Assembly (NCBI RefSeq): GCF_003201975.1
Contig: NZ_QJJQ01000020.1
Location: 1 to 64,000 of the forward strand
Direction of reading: 5' to 3'
DNA length: 64,000 bases
Origin: Pseudogracilibacillus auburnensis
GTDB lineage: Bacteria > Bacillota > Bacilli > Bacillales > Amphibacillaceae
The notes beneath the pieces are model-generated. The model saw only the letters and a list, made by a program, of their open reading frames with translations. It ran no database searches and was not told the DNA's origin. Positions 25,170-34,917 of this stretch are shown here, piece by piece. Position 1 is the stretch's first letter. Every line of letters starts with the position of its first letter. The position numbers and the translations under genes were made by a program.

Positions 25170-26935
25170 TACTTTTTACTCCCTTCACTTTTTTTAGAAT
25201 AATCACGTTTTCTAGGTGGAATTAACGATACATCCACTTCTTCATAAGATAAAATTGGGTCGCCTTTTTCAGCATCAAATTCAGCGATTGTCGTTTTTAA
25301 GAATTTTTCATCATCACGCTCTGGGAATTCTGGTTTATAATGTGCACCACGACTTTCATCACGTTTATATGCACCGATTGTAATCACACGTGCTAAATGA
25401 AGCATATTTTTCAACTGACGAGTAAACATGACAGCCTGGTTGCTCCAACGAGATGTATCCGTAATATTAATGTTCTCCCAACGCTCGAGTAATTCTTTAA
25501 TCTTCTCATCTGTTTTTAAGAGACGATCATTTTCACGAACTACAGTCACGTTATCTGTCATCCACTCACCAAGTTCTTGGTGAATTTGGTAGGCGTTCTC
25601 CGTTCCATTCATGCTCATTAATGCTTCGAATTTTTCTTGTTCATCTTTTTCATATTGATCGAATAATTCAGGTCCCATGTCCGTCACATGTTTATCTAGC
25701 CCATCAATATACTCAATTGCTTTTGGTCCAGCTACCATACCACCGAAAATAGCGGATAACAATGAGTTAGCTCCTAGTCTGTTTCCACCATGTTGTGAAT
25801 AATCACATTCACCACATGCAAAAACACCTGGAATATTCGTCATTTGATCATAATCTACCCATAAGCCACCCATTGAATAGTGAACTGCTGGGAAAATTTT
25901 CATCGGTACTTTACGTGGATCTTCTCCAACGAATTTTTCATAAATTTCGATGATTCCACCAAGTTTAATATCTAATTCTTTCGGATCTTTATGTGAAAGA
26001 TCAAGATAAACCATGTTTTCCCCATTGATTCCTAATTTTTGATTGACACATACATCAAAAATTTCACGTGTTGCAATATCCCTAGGAACGAGGTTACCAT
26101 ATGCTGGATATTTTTCCTCTAGGAAATACCAAGGTTCACCATCTTTATAAGTCCAAACACGCCCACCTTCACCACGAGCTGATTCACTCATTAGACGTAA
26201 TTTATCGTCTCCTGGAATTGCCGTTGGGTGAATTTGGATAAATTCTCCGTTTGCATATTTTGCACCTTGCTGATACAAGACACTCGCAGCAGAACCTGTA
26301 TTAATGACAGAGTTCGTTGATTTTCCGAAGATAATTCCCGGTCCACCAGTTGCTAAAATCGTTGCATCAGAAGGGAATGATTTAATTTCATGATTTTTAA
26401 TACTTTGTGCGACAATTCCTCTACCTACACCTTCTTCATCGATGATGGCGCCGAGGAATTCCCACCCTTCATACTTAGTAACTAATCCTTCTACTTCATA
26501 TCGACGAACTTGTTCATCTAAAGCATATAATAATTGCTGACCTGTTGTTGCCCCCGCATATGCAGTTCTGTGGTGCTGTGTACCTCCAAAACGTCTAAAA
26601 TCTAGTAGTCCTTCTGGAGTACGGTTAAACATAACACCCATACGATCTAGCATATGGATAATACTCGGTGCTGCATCACACATCGCTTTTACCGGTGGTT
26701 GATTTGCTAAGAAATCCCCACCGTAAACAGTATCATCAAAGTGAATGTCAGGAGAATCCCCTTCTCCTTTCGTATTTACCGCACCATTAATACCACCTTG
26801 GGCACAAACAGAGTGAGAGCGTTTAACTGGTACGATAGAAAATAAATCTACTTGAACGCCAGCTTCAGCAGCTTTGATCGTTGCCATTAAACCAGCAAGT
26901 CCGCCACCTACTATTGCGATTTTACGGTTACTCAT
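25169..26935 (-). CDS. sdhA: Succinate dehydrogenase flavoprotein subunit
   Basis: The catalytic subunit that oxidises succinate to fumarate. 588 residues. FAD-binding GGGLAGLMATIKAAEAG at the N-terminus; SVCAQGGINGAVNTKGEGDS carries the usual region before the flavin-linking His; GTQHHRTAYAGATTGQQLL and HPTAIPG lie in the flavoprotein core; the active-site Arg is in ESARGEGGRV; CGECDYSQHGGNRLGANSLL is conserved in the family. 40 bp separate it from sdhC. Confidence 0.97.
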   Translation of the reverse strand: MSNRKIAIVGGGLAGLMATIKAAEAGVQVDLFSIVPVKRSHSVCAQGGINGAVNTKGEGDSPDIHFDDTVYGGDFLANQPPVKAMCDAAPSIIHMLDRMGVMFNRTPEGLLDFRRFGGTQHHRTAYAGATTGQQLLYALDEQVRRYEVEGLVTKYEGWEFLGAIIDEEGVGRGIVAQSIKNHEIKSFPSDATILATGGPGIIFGKSTNSVINTGSAASVLYQQGAKYANGEFIQIHPTAIPGDDKLRLMSESARGEGGRVWTYKDGEPWYFLEEKYPAYGNLVPRDIATREIFDVCVNQKLGINGENMVYLDLSHKDPKELDIKLGGIIEIYEKFVGEDPRKVPMKIFPAVHYSMGGLWVDYDQMTNIPGVFACGECDYSQHGGNRLGANSLLSAIFGGMVAGPKAIEYIDGLDKHVTDMGPELFDQYEKDEQEKFEALMSMNGTENAYQIHQELGEWMTDNVTVVRENDRLLKTDEKIKELLERWENINITDTSRWSNQAVMFTRQLKNMLHLARVITIGAYKRDESRGAHYKPEFPERDDEKFLKTTIAEFDAEKGDPILSYEEVDVSLIPPRKRDYSKKSEGSKK

Positions 26936-26974
26936 TATTTATACTCCCTCCCCTAATTCGCTTTTCTTAAGCAC

Positions 26975-27586
26975 TTATACGAATTCGATAATCGTTCTAA
27001 TTCCGATATAACTAACAACGAGAAATACAATAATAGTAGCATATGTAACGATCTGTTGTGAACGTGGAGATTGTGCAATTCCCCATGATACACAGAAGCT
27101 CCATAATCCATTAGCTAAATGGAATACTACAGCAATAATGGAAATAAGATAGAACCAGAAGTAGAATGGTTGAGTTAAAATACCCTCCATTAACTGAAAG
27201 TTTACTTCCGTATTTCCTAATGCAACTTGAACTCTTGTTTGCCAAACATGCCATGCGATAAAAATAAGTGTAATAATACCAGTTACACGTTGTAAAAGGA
27301 ACATCCAGTTACGGAAAAAACCGTATCGTCTCGGATTATTTCGAGTATTTAAAACAAGATACACCCCTAAAATGGCATGGAACAAAATCGGTAAATAAAT
27401 AACAAATGTTTCTAAAGCAAGTACAAATGGAAGTGAACCCATAAAGTTAGCAGCTTTATTAAAGCTCTCTTCCCCATAAACAACAAAATGGTTCACAATC
27501 AAGTGTTGTACAACAAAAATACCAATTGGAACAACACCTAAAAGTGAATGCAATCTTCGGTAAAAATATTCACGATGATCCACCAT
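26975..27586 (-). CDS. sdhC: Succinate dehydrogenase cytochrome b558 subunit
   Basis: The membrane anchor with five membrane helices, carrying two hemes b in Bacillus-type (single-anchor) complex II. 203 residues. Histidines at the usual helix positions: VVQHLIVNHF, FHAILGVYL, IAWHVWQTR and FHLANGLWSF. It starts the sdhCAB operon; a long AT-rich leader lies upstream. Confidence 0.95.
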   Translation of the reverse strand: MVDHREYFYRRLHSLLGVVPIGIFVVQHLIVNHFVVYGEESFNKAANFMGSLPFVLALETFVIYLPILFHAILGVYLVLNTRNNPRRYGFFRNWMFLLQRVTGIITLIFIAWHVWQTRVQVALGNTEVNFQLMEGILTQPFYFWFYLISIIAVVFHLANGLWSFCVSWGIAQSPRSQQIVTYATIIVFLVVSYIGIRTIIEFV

Positions 27587-28180
27587 GTGTTACTCCCTCC
27601 TTAACTAATTTTTATATAAATTTTAAAAAATTGCACAACAAGTTCAGATAAAAACATCATCAGTTTTTACACGTTAGTTATTGTTCTCATATTATTGTTT
27701 TATATAACATCAAAAAATGAAAGCAATATACCGTATTATCATAGATAAAAAATCTATTTCAAACATCTTACAATCTGTATGAATCATCAATTGTTCACAT
27801 TATACAAATTGACTCGTGAAAATTCTGTGAACCTATCTACTTTATTGTACTTCTAACTATAAAAAGCGTCAAGAAAAGGACAATGTAAAAATTCATTTTA
27901 ACTTAAAGTTTTCGTACGGAGAAAACATATTAACGACGTTTCGCTCCAGTTTTTTAACATAATATTTTCTCTAGTAAACTAAAATCGAACGAAGACTGGA
28001 ACTTACATTTTATAGAATTACAACATATCAATCATTGTAGATAAATGCTTTTTTATGGGTCTTGCGTCCATGTGCCAAAAAGAACGGATTAGGGGCTAAA
28101 TTGGGACTGAAAAATACTTGTTGGTGTAAAACAGTTAAAACAAATCATCAGATCGCTTTTGCAGCAGTCTTTTTTCTTCA
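27587..28180. other. Long intergenic region upstream of sdhC
   Basis: About 600 bp without a gene. It contains the sdhC leader (AT-rich, minus strand) and, at 27958-27981, the first copy of a 24-bp direct repeat whose second copy is in the yslB promoter at 29299-29322. The stretch 28000-28160 shows no protein-like frame and probably came in with the hydrolase gene. Confidence 0.5.
27958..27981 (+). repeat. 24-bp direct repeat, left copy
   Basis: CATAATATTTTCTCTAGTAA followed by ACTA, identical to 29299-29322. The two copies bracket the alpha/beta hydrolase gene and interrupt the region between sdhC and yslB. Confidence 0.8.
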
Positions 28181-28182
28181 TA

Positions 28183-28206
28183 AAAAATAACCCTGCACGG
28201 GTCATC
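28183..28206 (-). terminator. Probable terminator of the hydrolase gene
   Basis: On the minus strand, ACCC-GTGCA-GGGT followed by TATTTTTTATG, 60 bp after the hydrolase stop. The stem is short. Confidence 0.5.
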
Positions 28207-28267
28207 AAATAATAACTTCGAATAATTAAGTGCTAAACTTATTTTAGTATCTTGATTAGTAAAATCT

Positions 28268-29050
28268 TCAATGAATAAATTGTGTCAATAACCGGTTAAA
28301 CTTATCGCGTTCTTCCCAGAAAGTGCCATGACCACTATATTTAAACGGTTCTAGCCGTGAATTTGGTATTATCTGATTTAGTTCCTCCGCTTGTGAAAAT
28401 GGAATAACTTTGTCATGAATACCGTGAATAATTAAAGTGGGGGCAACTATTTTGGGAAGATCTTCATACAGGTTTTCATCTCTTAATAAAACAATGATCT
28501 CTGCGGTCGACCAGCCTGCAGCCTGCATTCCCATTTGAAAAAACCAATCCGAAAATGGGCCAGTTATATATTGGAAGAAAAAACCATCTATTACTTCCTG
28601 CATCATCTTAGGGCGATCATTTAAAGCTTGCATAAGATATCTATTTGCTGTTTCTGTTGAAAAGCCTGTAGGAGCTGCAGCAGCAACAAGGACAAGCTGA
28701 GATACTCCGTAGCCGCTGTATCTAGACATATACCGAATCGCAATTGATCCACCCGTTGAGTGACCCACAAGCGCAAAATTTTCTAATTGAAGTGTACCAA
28801 CAACAGTACGGATATCATCAGCCAGTCTATCTAAGGTGTAGCCACTGAACGGTTTATCCGAATTGCCAAATCCCCTCCAGTCTATACCAATACAGCGGTA
28901 ACCCATTGCTGGAAGAACATCAAACTGATATTCGAACTGTTTATGGCTCAACGGCCAGCCATGTAAAAATACGATGGTTTTGTTACCCTCTGGGTTAAGA
29001 TCTTCAACATATAGATTGACGCCTGACTCTACATTAACAAAATACCCGAT
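28268..29050 (-). CDS. Alpha/beta hydrolase with apparent ATC start
   Basis: A hydrolase of about 260 residues. The oxyanion segment is FLHGWPLSHKQF (about residue 30), GIDWRGFGNSDKP follows, the nucleophile elbow is VGHSTGGSIA (about 104), the acid is in IHGIHDKVIPF (about 208) and the catalytic His is in YSGHGTFWEE (about 240). A chloroperoxidase/esterase-like function is likely; the substrate is unknown. The first ATG/GTG/TTG in frame (TTG at 28951) would remove the oxyanion segment. AGGAGG lies 7 bp before an ATC at 29050 in the same frame (reads GYFVNVESGVNLYVED), so the start is probably ATC or a mutated ATG. Flanked by 24-bp direct repeats and absent from the usual sdh-yslB neighbourhood, it is probably acquired. 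Confidence 0.7.
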   Translation of the reverse strand: MGYFVNVESGVNLYVEDLNPEGNKTIVFLHGWPLSHKQFEYQFDVLPAMGYRCIGIDWRGFGNSDKPFSGYTLDRLADDIRTVVGTLQLENFALVGHSTGGSIAIRYMSRYSGYGVSQLVLVAAAAPTGFSTETANRYLMQALNDRPKMMQEVIDGFFFQYITGPFSDWFFQMGMQAAGWSTAEIIVLLRDENLYEDLPKIVAPTLIIHGIHDKVIPFSQAEELNQIIPNSRLEPFKYSGHGTFWEERDKFNRLLTQFIH

Positions 29051-29298
29051 AACGATTCCTCCTTAGTTGAAAGGCTTTTACCAATAAGCTATTCAACTTT
29101 GTAAACATGTGTGCTTACCTATCCCATCTTTTCCATCGCTGGAACGACCGCTAACACGTTGTTGAATTTAAAAGTACGGCTTTTGTTTACCAAATAACAA
29201 TATACAGTAAGGTGACTGAGGCTAATTTTGGGGCTAACCATCAAGTGTCATTCCAAAACATTGATATATCAATCTTTAAGTGAGATTAATTTAACGGT

Positions 29299-29322
29299 CA
29301 TAATATTTTCTCTAGTAAACTA
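29299..29322 (+). repeat. 24-bp direct repeat, right copy, in yslB promoter
   Basis: Identical to 27958-27981. Immediately downstream is TGATATAATAC, a good -10 element for yslB. Confidence 0.8.
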
Positions 29323-29365
29323 TGATATAATACAAGGGATAATTATATTGTAAAGGATGACTCTG

Positions 29366-29797
29366 ATGGAAAATAAGTTAATTTCCCTCGCAACGATTGA
29401 TGAATTCTCATCGGAAACAATCGGACAAGACATAATCAGATATGTAAGTTTACCCCAATTTTTAGGGCATGAAAAAGATACTTTATTATATTTTATTGGA
29501 CGGAACCTTGCCCGAAGTATACATATTGAAACAATCGATGATATTTTTTATCTGTTTGGAAAATTTCGGTGGGGTAACCTTGAATTGATTAAAGAAAAAA
29601 AGAATAATATTACCTTTCACTTAATGTCCGATGATGTTGTTCATCGTCTTGAAACTCCAATTGATACTGATTTTCGCTTAGAAGCGGGCTTCATTGCTGA
29701 ATCAATTCAAGCAATAAAAGGAAGACCATGTGAGTGTACAGAAACAATCAATGAACGTCTGTACCGTATTTCGTTTAAAGTATTTTTTACAGATTGA
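29366..29797 (+). CDS. yslB: YslB family protein (DUF2507)
   Basis: A 143-residue protein of the DUF2507/YslB family: ETIGQDIIRYVSLPQFLGHE, then LLYFIGRNLARSIHIETIDD, then FRLEAGFIAESIQAIKGRPC and the C-terminal strand ISFKVFFTD. It has a Bet v1/V4R-like fold; function not established. The ATG at 29366 is chosen over 29357 because AAAGGATGA then sits at the right distance. In B. subtilis yslB lies between sdhC and lysC-uvrC; here lysC is absent and uvrC follows convergently. Confidence 0.85.
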   Translation: MENKLISLATIDEFSSETIGQDIIRYVSLPQFLGHEKDTLLYFIGRNLARSIHIETIDDIFYLFGKFRWGNLELIKEKKNNITFHLMSDDVVHRLETPIDTDFRLEAGFIAESIQAIKGRPCECTETINERLYRISFKVFFTD

Positions 29798-29864
29798 AAA
29801 ATTGGCTCCAATGTATCCCAGCCCAAAAAGAATCACTGACCATTCACCATTAATAGAGGTAAGC

Positions 29865-29902
29865 AAAAATCTCCCTATGATGAATCGTACTAGGGAGATT
29901 AT
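29865..29902 (-). terminator. uvrC terminator
   Basis: Stem AATCTCCCTA/TAGGGAGATT with a U-tract on the minus strand; the outer arm overlaps the uvrC stop codon. It could also end yslB transcripts. Confidence 0.8.
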
Positions 29903-31689
29903 TCTTCTTCGCTCTTCTCTTCATTTAACGTTAACAATACTTGTTCAGCAACATTTTTCGGAATACCTAACGTTGTAATATCTTCCATTTCCGCATTTTT
30001 TATCTCTTCTATCGATTTAAAATGGGATAACAATAACTTCCTTCTTTTAGCCCCGACACCTGGTATTTTATCTAGTTCAGACTGAATTAGTCCTTTGCCA
30101 CGCAATTGTCGATGGAAAGTAATGGCAAATCGGTGTACCTCTTCCTGAATTCTTTGTACTAAGTAAAATTCATTTGAACGTCTTTCAAGTGGTACGATTG
30201 CTGGAGGATCACCATATAATAGTTCACCAGTTTTATGTTTGTCATCTTTAACTAATCCACATAACGGGACAGATAACCCTAATTCATTTTCCAATACATC
30301 CCTAGCTGCCGACATTTGTCCTTTCCCGCCGTCAACTATGATTAAATCTGGAAGTGGCAACTTTTCAGTAAGTACTCGCTTATAGCGTCTCCGAACTACT
30401 TCACGCATCGTTTCATAATCATCAGGCCCTTCCACTTGCCTAATTTTATATTTTCGATATTCATTTTTATTTGCCCGCCCGTCAATAAATACGACCATTG
30501 CTGAAACTGGATCAGCGCCTTGAATATTAGAATTATCAAACGCTTCAATTCGAAATGGTGTATCAATATAAAGGATTTCACCTAATCGCTCTACTGATTT
30601 AATCGTTCTTTCTTCATCAAGTTCAATAAGCGAAAATCGTTCTTCTAAAGCGATTCTAGCATTTTTCTCGGCAAGTTCGACTAATTCCTTTTTACGTCCT
30701 CTAAATGGGGTATGAACATCGATTTCTAATAGACCCTGTATTAATTTTGCATCTGTCCCAATTGGAACAAGCACTTGTTTTGGTTTTAAATTTCGTTGGT
30801 GTAAGTAAAATTGACCAATATAAGTAATAAACGCATCTTTTGCCTCATTGAAAAATGGAAAAATCGATACATCCCTCTCCAGCAGCTTTCCTTGTCTTAC
30901 ATAGAATACTTGAATACACATCCAGCCTTTATTGTAACTATATCCGAAAATATCAATATTAATATTTTCATTTAATGTCACTTTTTGCTGCTCCATGACA
31001 GCTTCAATATGTGTTATTTGATCACGCAGTTCTTGCGCCCGTTCAAAATTTAATTCATCGCTTGCAGCTAACATCTTCTCTTGTAAATCTTTTTTTATCA
31101 CTTTGTATCCACCGTGTAAAAAACTAGTTACTTCTTGCACGATCGTATCATAGGTTTCTTTCGGAACTGGTATTTCACTACATGCCAAACATTGATCCAT
31201 ATGATAATATAGACAAAAACGGCCAGGTGGATTATTACACTTTCGAAGCGGATACATTCGATCTAATAACTTTTTTGTTTCTCGAGCCGCGATGACATTT
31301 GTATACGGCCCAAAATATTTCCCACCGTCTTTTTTCACTTTTCTCGTAATTAAAAGTTGAGGATGACGCTCATTTGTTATTTTTAAATACGGGTAGCTTT
31401 TGTCATCTTTTAACATGACATTATATTTGGGATCATATTTTTTAATCAAATTCATTTCTAAAATAAGGGCATCAATTTCCGATGAGGTGACAATATATTC
31501 AAAATCGGTAATTTCCATTACAAGTCTTTGTGTTTTTTGGTCATTATTTCCTTTAAAATAAGATCGTACTCTGTTACGAAGTGCTTTTGATTTGCCGACA
31601 TATATAACAGTACCATGTTTGTCTTTCATCAAATAACAGCCAGGTTTTGTCGGTAATACTTTTAATTTTTCTAGAATGGAAACATCCAT
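29899..31689 (-). CDS. uvrC: Excinuclease ABC subunit C
   Basis: The nuclease of nucleotide excision repair that makes both incisions around a lesion marked by UvrAB. 596 residues. The N-terminal GIY-YIG domain begins [20 protein letters not shown] and makes the 3' cut; a Cys cluster ([17 protein letters not shown], then C) and the UVR motif ([11 protein letters not shown]) follow; the RNase H-like domain ([31 protein letters not shown]) makes the 5' cut; tandem helix-hairpin-helix motifs ([13 protein letters not shown]) end the protein. trxA lies upstream, the B. subtilis order. Confidence 0.97.
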   Translation of the reverse strand: MDVSILEKLKVLPTKPGCYLMKDKHGTVIYVGKSKALRNRVRSYFKGNNDQKTQRLVMEITDFEYIVTSSEIDALILEMNLIKKYDPKYNVMLKDDKSYPYLKITNERHPQLLITRKVKKDGGKYFGPYTNVIAARETKKLLDRMYPLRKCNNPPGRFCLYYHMDQCLACSEIPVPKETYDTIVQEVTSFLHGGYKVIKKDLQEKMLAASDELNFERAQELRDQITHIEAVMEQQKVTLNENINIDIFGYSYNKGWMCIQVFYVRQGKLLERDVSIFPFFNEAKDAFITYIGQFYLHQRNLKPKQVLVPIGTDAKLIQGLLEIDVHTPFRGRKKELVELAEKNARIALEERFSLIELDEERTIKSVERLGEILYIDTPFRIEAFDNSNIQGADPVSAMVVFIDGRANKNEYRKYKIRQVEGPDDYETMREVVRRRYKRVLTEKLPLPDLIIVDGGKGQMSAARDVLENELGLSVPLCGLVKDDKHKTGELLYGDPPAIVPLERRSNEFYLVQRIQEEVHRFAITFHRQLRGKGLIQSELDKIPGVGAKRRKLLLSHFKSIEEIKNAEMEDITTLGIPKNVAEQVLLTLNEEKSEEE

Positions 31690-31717
31690 CGTATTTCTCC
31701 CCCATATAGAAAAGGTC

Positions 31718-31764
31718 TAAACTAAAGATAATCCCTTGACTCCTAATGAGTGTCAAGGGATTCG
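31718..31764 (-). terminator. Probable trxA terminator
   Basis: Stem AATCCCTTGAC/GTCAAGGGATT-type (loop ACTCATTAGGA) between trxA and uvrC. The U-tract is weak (ATCTTTAG), so some read-through is likely. Confidence 0.55.
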
Positions 31765-31789
31765 TTGTAAAACTAATTTCTATGTTTAC

Positions 31790-32104
31790 TTATGCATGCT
31801 TATTAACTAATTCTGCTAATGCATCTTTCGGTTGGAAACCAACAACTTGGTCAACAACGTTTCCATCTTTAATTAAAAGTAAAGTTGGGATACTCATTAC
31901 ACCGTATTTACCAGCAGTTTCTTGATTATCATCAACGTTTAGTTTAACGATTTTAACTGTATCACCTAGATCTCCATCAAGCTCTTCTAATACAGGAGCA
32001 ATCATTTTACATGGTCCACACCATGGTGCCCAAAAGTCAACAAGGACAAGACCTTCAGCTGTTTCTTGTGCGAAATTTTGATCTGTTACATCTACAATTG
32101 CCAT
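31790..32104 (-). CDS. trxA: Thioredoxin
   Basis: The main cytoplasmic disulfide reductant. 104 residues. The active site [13 protein letters not shown] is at about residues 26-38, the cis-Pro is in MSIPTLLL, and the last helix is complete. The ATG at 32104 ([11 protein letters not shown]) follows GGAGG; the longer reading includes the ribosome site. Confidence 0.97.
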   Translation of the reverse strand: MAIVDVTDQNFAQETAEGLVLVDFWAPWCGPCKMIAPVLEELDGDLGDTVKIVKLNVDDNQETAGKYGVMSIPTLLLIKDGNVVDQVVGFQPKDALAELVNKHA

Positions 32105-32231
32105 TACAATTCCTCCATTCAATCTTGGTTAATTCTGTTACGATTATAACACCGTTAGTTTTTGCTTGCTAGTAGTTTGCTTGGGAATACTCATTAAACC
32201 AATCAAGTTTCTACTTATGTTCATAATATGG

Positions 32232-32265
32232 AGAAAATCTGACTAAATATACGGTCAGATTTTCT
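32232..32265 (-). terminator. Terminator of the fadR-fadB-etfBA operon
   Basis: A stem AGAAAATCTGAC/GTCAGATTTTCT (12 bp) 11 bp after the etfA stop. Confidence 0.8.
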
Positions 32266-32275
32266 TTTGGTCCTA

Positions 32276-33250
32276 TCATGATTGTTGTTGTTTGATTTCT
32301 TCAATTAATTGTGGAACAACTTCAAATAAATCACCAACAATGCCATAATCAGCGATATTAAATATATTTGCTTCAGGGTCTTTATTAATGGCGACGATTA
32401 CTTTTGAGTTGGACATTCCTGCTAAATGTTGGATCGCACCTGAAATTCCAACTGCGATATATAAATCCGGTGTAATAACTTTCCCTGTTTGCCCAATTTG
32501 TAACGAGTAATCGCAGTATTCTGCATCACACGCACCTCGAGAAGCTCCTACTGCACCACCAAGTAGCTCTGCTAACTCATATAACGGGTTAAAACCTTCC
32601 GCACTTTTCACACCACGTCCCCCAGCAATAACGACATTTGCTTCTGACATGTCAACCCCTTCAGATTGTTTACGTAATACTTCTTTAATAATGGTGCGTA
32701 AATCTTTCACTTCAATGTCCTTCACTTCGATCTCACCAGTACGTGAATCATCTTTTTCTAGCATCGCAATATTATTCGGTCGTACTGTCGCAAACACAAT
32801 GCCCTCTTTTATCACTTTTTTCTCAAAAGCTTTACCTGAATAGATTGGTCTTGTAAAGACGGCTTGATCCCCATCTAAATCAATATCTGTCGCATCAGAG
32901 ATAAGTCCAATTTCTAAACGACTAGCAATTTTCGGAGTTAAATCTTTCCCAATTGCTGTATGTCCCATCACAATTCCATAAGGTGACTCCTCATCAATCA
33001 CTTGTAAAACAACTTGACCATATCCTTCTGATGTATAATGTTTCAAATGATCATGGGTCACTGTAATCGCCCGATCGGCTCCGTAAGAAATCATTTCCTG
33101 TGCTTGGTCTTCTAATGATCCATCACTGAGTAGAAGTGCGATTACTTCGGCATCTTCTTTTATTTTCCTTGCAGCAGCAATTGCTTCAAAACTTACATTC
33201 CTGAGAGCACCATCTCTTGATTCACCAATTACTAAAATTTTATCGCTCAT
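32276..33250 (-). CDS. etfA: Electron transfer flavoprotein alpha subunit
   Basis: The FAD-binding subunit of the ETF heterodimer that accepts electrons from acyl-CoA dehydrogenases. 324 residues. The N-terminal half is the ETF alpha/beta domain; the C-terminal FAD domain has VVIAGGRGVKSAEGF (about 205), LGGAVGASRGACD (about 230), QIGQTGKVITPDLYIAVGIS and GAIQHLAGM, the signature of ETF alpha. Last gene of the operon. Confidence 0.96.
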   Translation of the reverse strand: MSDKILVIGESRDGALRNVSFEAIAAARKIKEDAEVIALLLSDGSLEDQAQEMISYGADRAITVTHDHLKHYTSEGYGQVVLQVIDEESPYGIVMGHTAIGKDLTPKIASRLEIGLISDATDIDLDGDQAVFTRPIYSGKAFEKKVIKEGIVFATVRPNNIAMLEKDDSRTGEIEVKDIEVKDLRTIIKEVLRKQSEGVDMSEANVVIAGGRGVKSAEGFNPLYELAELLGGAVGASRGACDAEYCDYSLQIGQTGKVITPDLYIAVGISGAIQHLAGMSNSKVIVAINKDPEANIFNIADYGIVGDLFEVVPQLIEEIKQQQS

Positions 33251-33279
33251 GTGTCTTTACTCCTTTCTCGTTCTCCAAA

Positions 33280-34053
33280 TTACAGTACTTTCGCTTCGTT
33301 TTTTAATAAAGAAACCAATTCTTTCACCTGTTCAGATATATCTCCCTCTAACACACGACCTGCTTGTTTCTCAGGCGGTAAGAAAATATCGACTGTTTCT
33401 GTTTTCGGCTCTAAATCATCTTCATCTAAATCTAAATCATCAATTTCTAGTTCATCTAATGGCTTTTTCTTCGCCTTCATAATACCAGGTAAAGATGGAT
33501 ATCTCGGATCATTTAGTCCTTGCTGACACGTAACGAGTAAAGGTAAATCGGCGTCAATTTTCTCAACGTCTCCTTCAACGTCTTTTTCAATATGTGCTGT
33601 ACCATCTTCAATCTCTAAACCGACAATTGTTGTCACATAAGGTATATCAAGTCTTTCCGCTAAACGGGGACCTACTTGCCCGCTTGCTTCATCAATTGCA
33701 ACATTTCCTGCTAAAATTAAATCTACTTCTTTATCTTCAAAAAACTTCTCCAAAATTTTAACTGTTGTAAACTGATCTCCCTCTTCTAAATCATCTTCTG
33801 TATTAATTAGTACAGCTTTATCCGCACCCATAGCGAGAGCCGTTCGTAGTTGTTTTTCTGAATCTTCATCCCCTATCGTGACAACTGTCACTTCCCCACC
33901 ATGCTCATCACGTTGGACAATCGCTTCTTCTACTGCATATTCATCGTATGGGTTAATGATAAATTCCGCACTATCATCCTCGATCTCGCCATCTGTTACA
34001 ACAATTTTATCTTCTGTATCAAAAGTTCTTTTAAGTAAAACGTAAATATTCAT
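33280..34053 (-). CDS. etfB: Electron transfer flavoprotein beta subunit
   Basis: The AMP-binding partner of EtfA. 257 residues: MNIYVLLKRTFDTEDKI, then NPYDEYAVEEAIVQRDEHGG, then DLILAGNVAIDEASGQVGPR and GLEIEDGTAHIEKDVEGDV. The C-terminal part carries an Asp/Glu-rich stretch (ELEIDDLDLDEDDLEPK) before FLPPEKQAGRVLEG, the arm that wraps around EtfA. 29 bp upstream of etfA. Confidence 0.95.
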   Translation of the reverse strand: MNIYVLLKRTFDTEDKIVVTDGEIEDDSAEFIINPYDEYAVEEAIVQRDEHGGEVTVVTIGDEDSEKQLRTALAMGADKAVLINTEDDLEEGDQFTTVKILEKFFEDKEVDLILAGNVAIDEASGQVGPRLAERLDIPYVTTIVGLEIEDGTAHIEKDVEGDVEKIDADLPLLVTCQQGLNDPRYPSLPGIMKAKKKPLDELEIDDLDLDEDDLEPKTETVDIFLPPEKQAGRVLEGDISEQVKELVSLLKNEAKVL

Positions 34054-34087
34054 GCTAATTCCTCCCTAACCTAAATTATATGGCTCA

Positions 34088-34861
34088 TCATTTATCTGTA
34101 AAATTAGCTTTTCTTTTTTCAATAAAAGCTTGAATGCCTTCCGTTGCATCTTCATTTCCAAAAACTTCTCCAAATGCTCTCGCTTCCGCTTTGACACCTT
34201 CTGCAAATGTGGAGTTTTTCGTGTAAGGAATTAACTCCATTATTTTCGTAATCGTCGGCTTACTTTTTGCGACTATTTTTGTAGCTAATTGTTCCGCAGT
34301 AGAAAATAGTTCATCCTCACCTACGACCCGATTAGCTAAACCGATTGCCGCCGCTTCTTCTCCGCTAATTGCATCCCCAGTTAAAATTAATTCATATGAT
34401 TTTGCATTTCCAACAAGCTGCGGTAAACGTTGTGTTCCCGCAAAGCCCGGAATGATTCCTAACGTTAATTCTGGTAATCCCAATTTTGCAGTCTCACTGA
34501 CAATTCTGATATGACAGGCCATTGCAAGCTCCAATCCACCTCCAAGTGCTGCGCCATGAATTGCCGCAATGATGGGAATTGGAAAATTTTCCATACGATC
34601 AAATAACGCTTGCCCTTTTCTCGCTAATGATTCGTAATCGGATGCTTTTTGTAAAGAAGTAAATTCCTTTATATCAGCACCTGCTGAAAAAAATCTTCCT
34701 TCCCCTTTTAAAATAATGGCTTTTACCTTATCATTTGACTCAATGATAGTTAGCTGGTGATCAAGATCCTTTAGTAAGGTAGTTGATAACGCATTGGCTG
34801 GTGGACTACTAATGGAAAGTGTTGCAATATGATTCTGCACTTGAAGAGATAACGTACTCAC
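34088..34861 (-). CDS. fadB: Enoyl-CoA hydratase/isomerase
   Basis: A crotonase-family enzyme of beta-oxidation that hydrates trans-2-enoyl-CoA. 257 residues. FFSAGADIKEF (about 58-68) holds the first oxyanion backbone site; AAIHGAALGGGLELAMACHI (about 100-119) the second; LPELTLGIIPGFAGTQRLPQ supplies the catalytic Glu region. It sits between fadR and etfB in a FadR-type operon. Confidence 0.93.
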   Translation of the reverse strand: MSTLSLQVQNHIATLSISSPPANALSTTLLKDLDHQLTIIESNDKVKAIILKGEGRFFSAGADIKEFTSLQKASDYESLARKGQALFDRMENFPIPIIAAIHGAALGGGLELAMACHIRIVSETAKLGLPELTLGIIPGFAGTQRLPQLVGNAKSYELILTGDAISGEEAAAIGLANRVVGEDELFSTAEQLATKIVAKSKPTITKIMELIPYTKNSTFAEGVKAEARAFGEVFGNEDATEGIQAFIEKRKANFTDK

Positions 34862-34917
34862 TGTATTCCTCCTTTAGTTTTGTAATCCTAAAAATATATA
34901 TAAATGGAACATACAAA

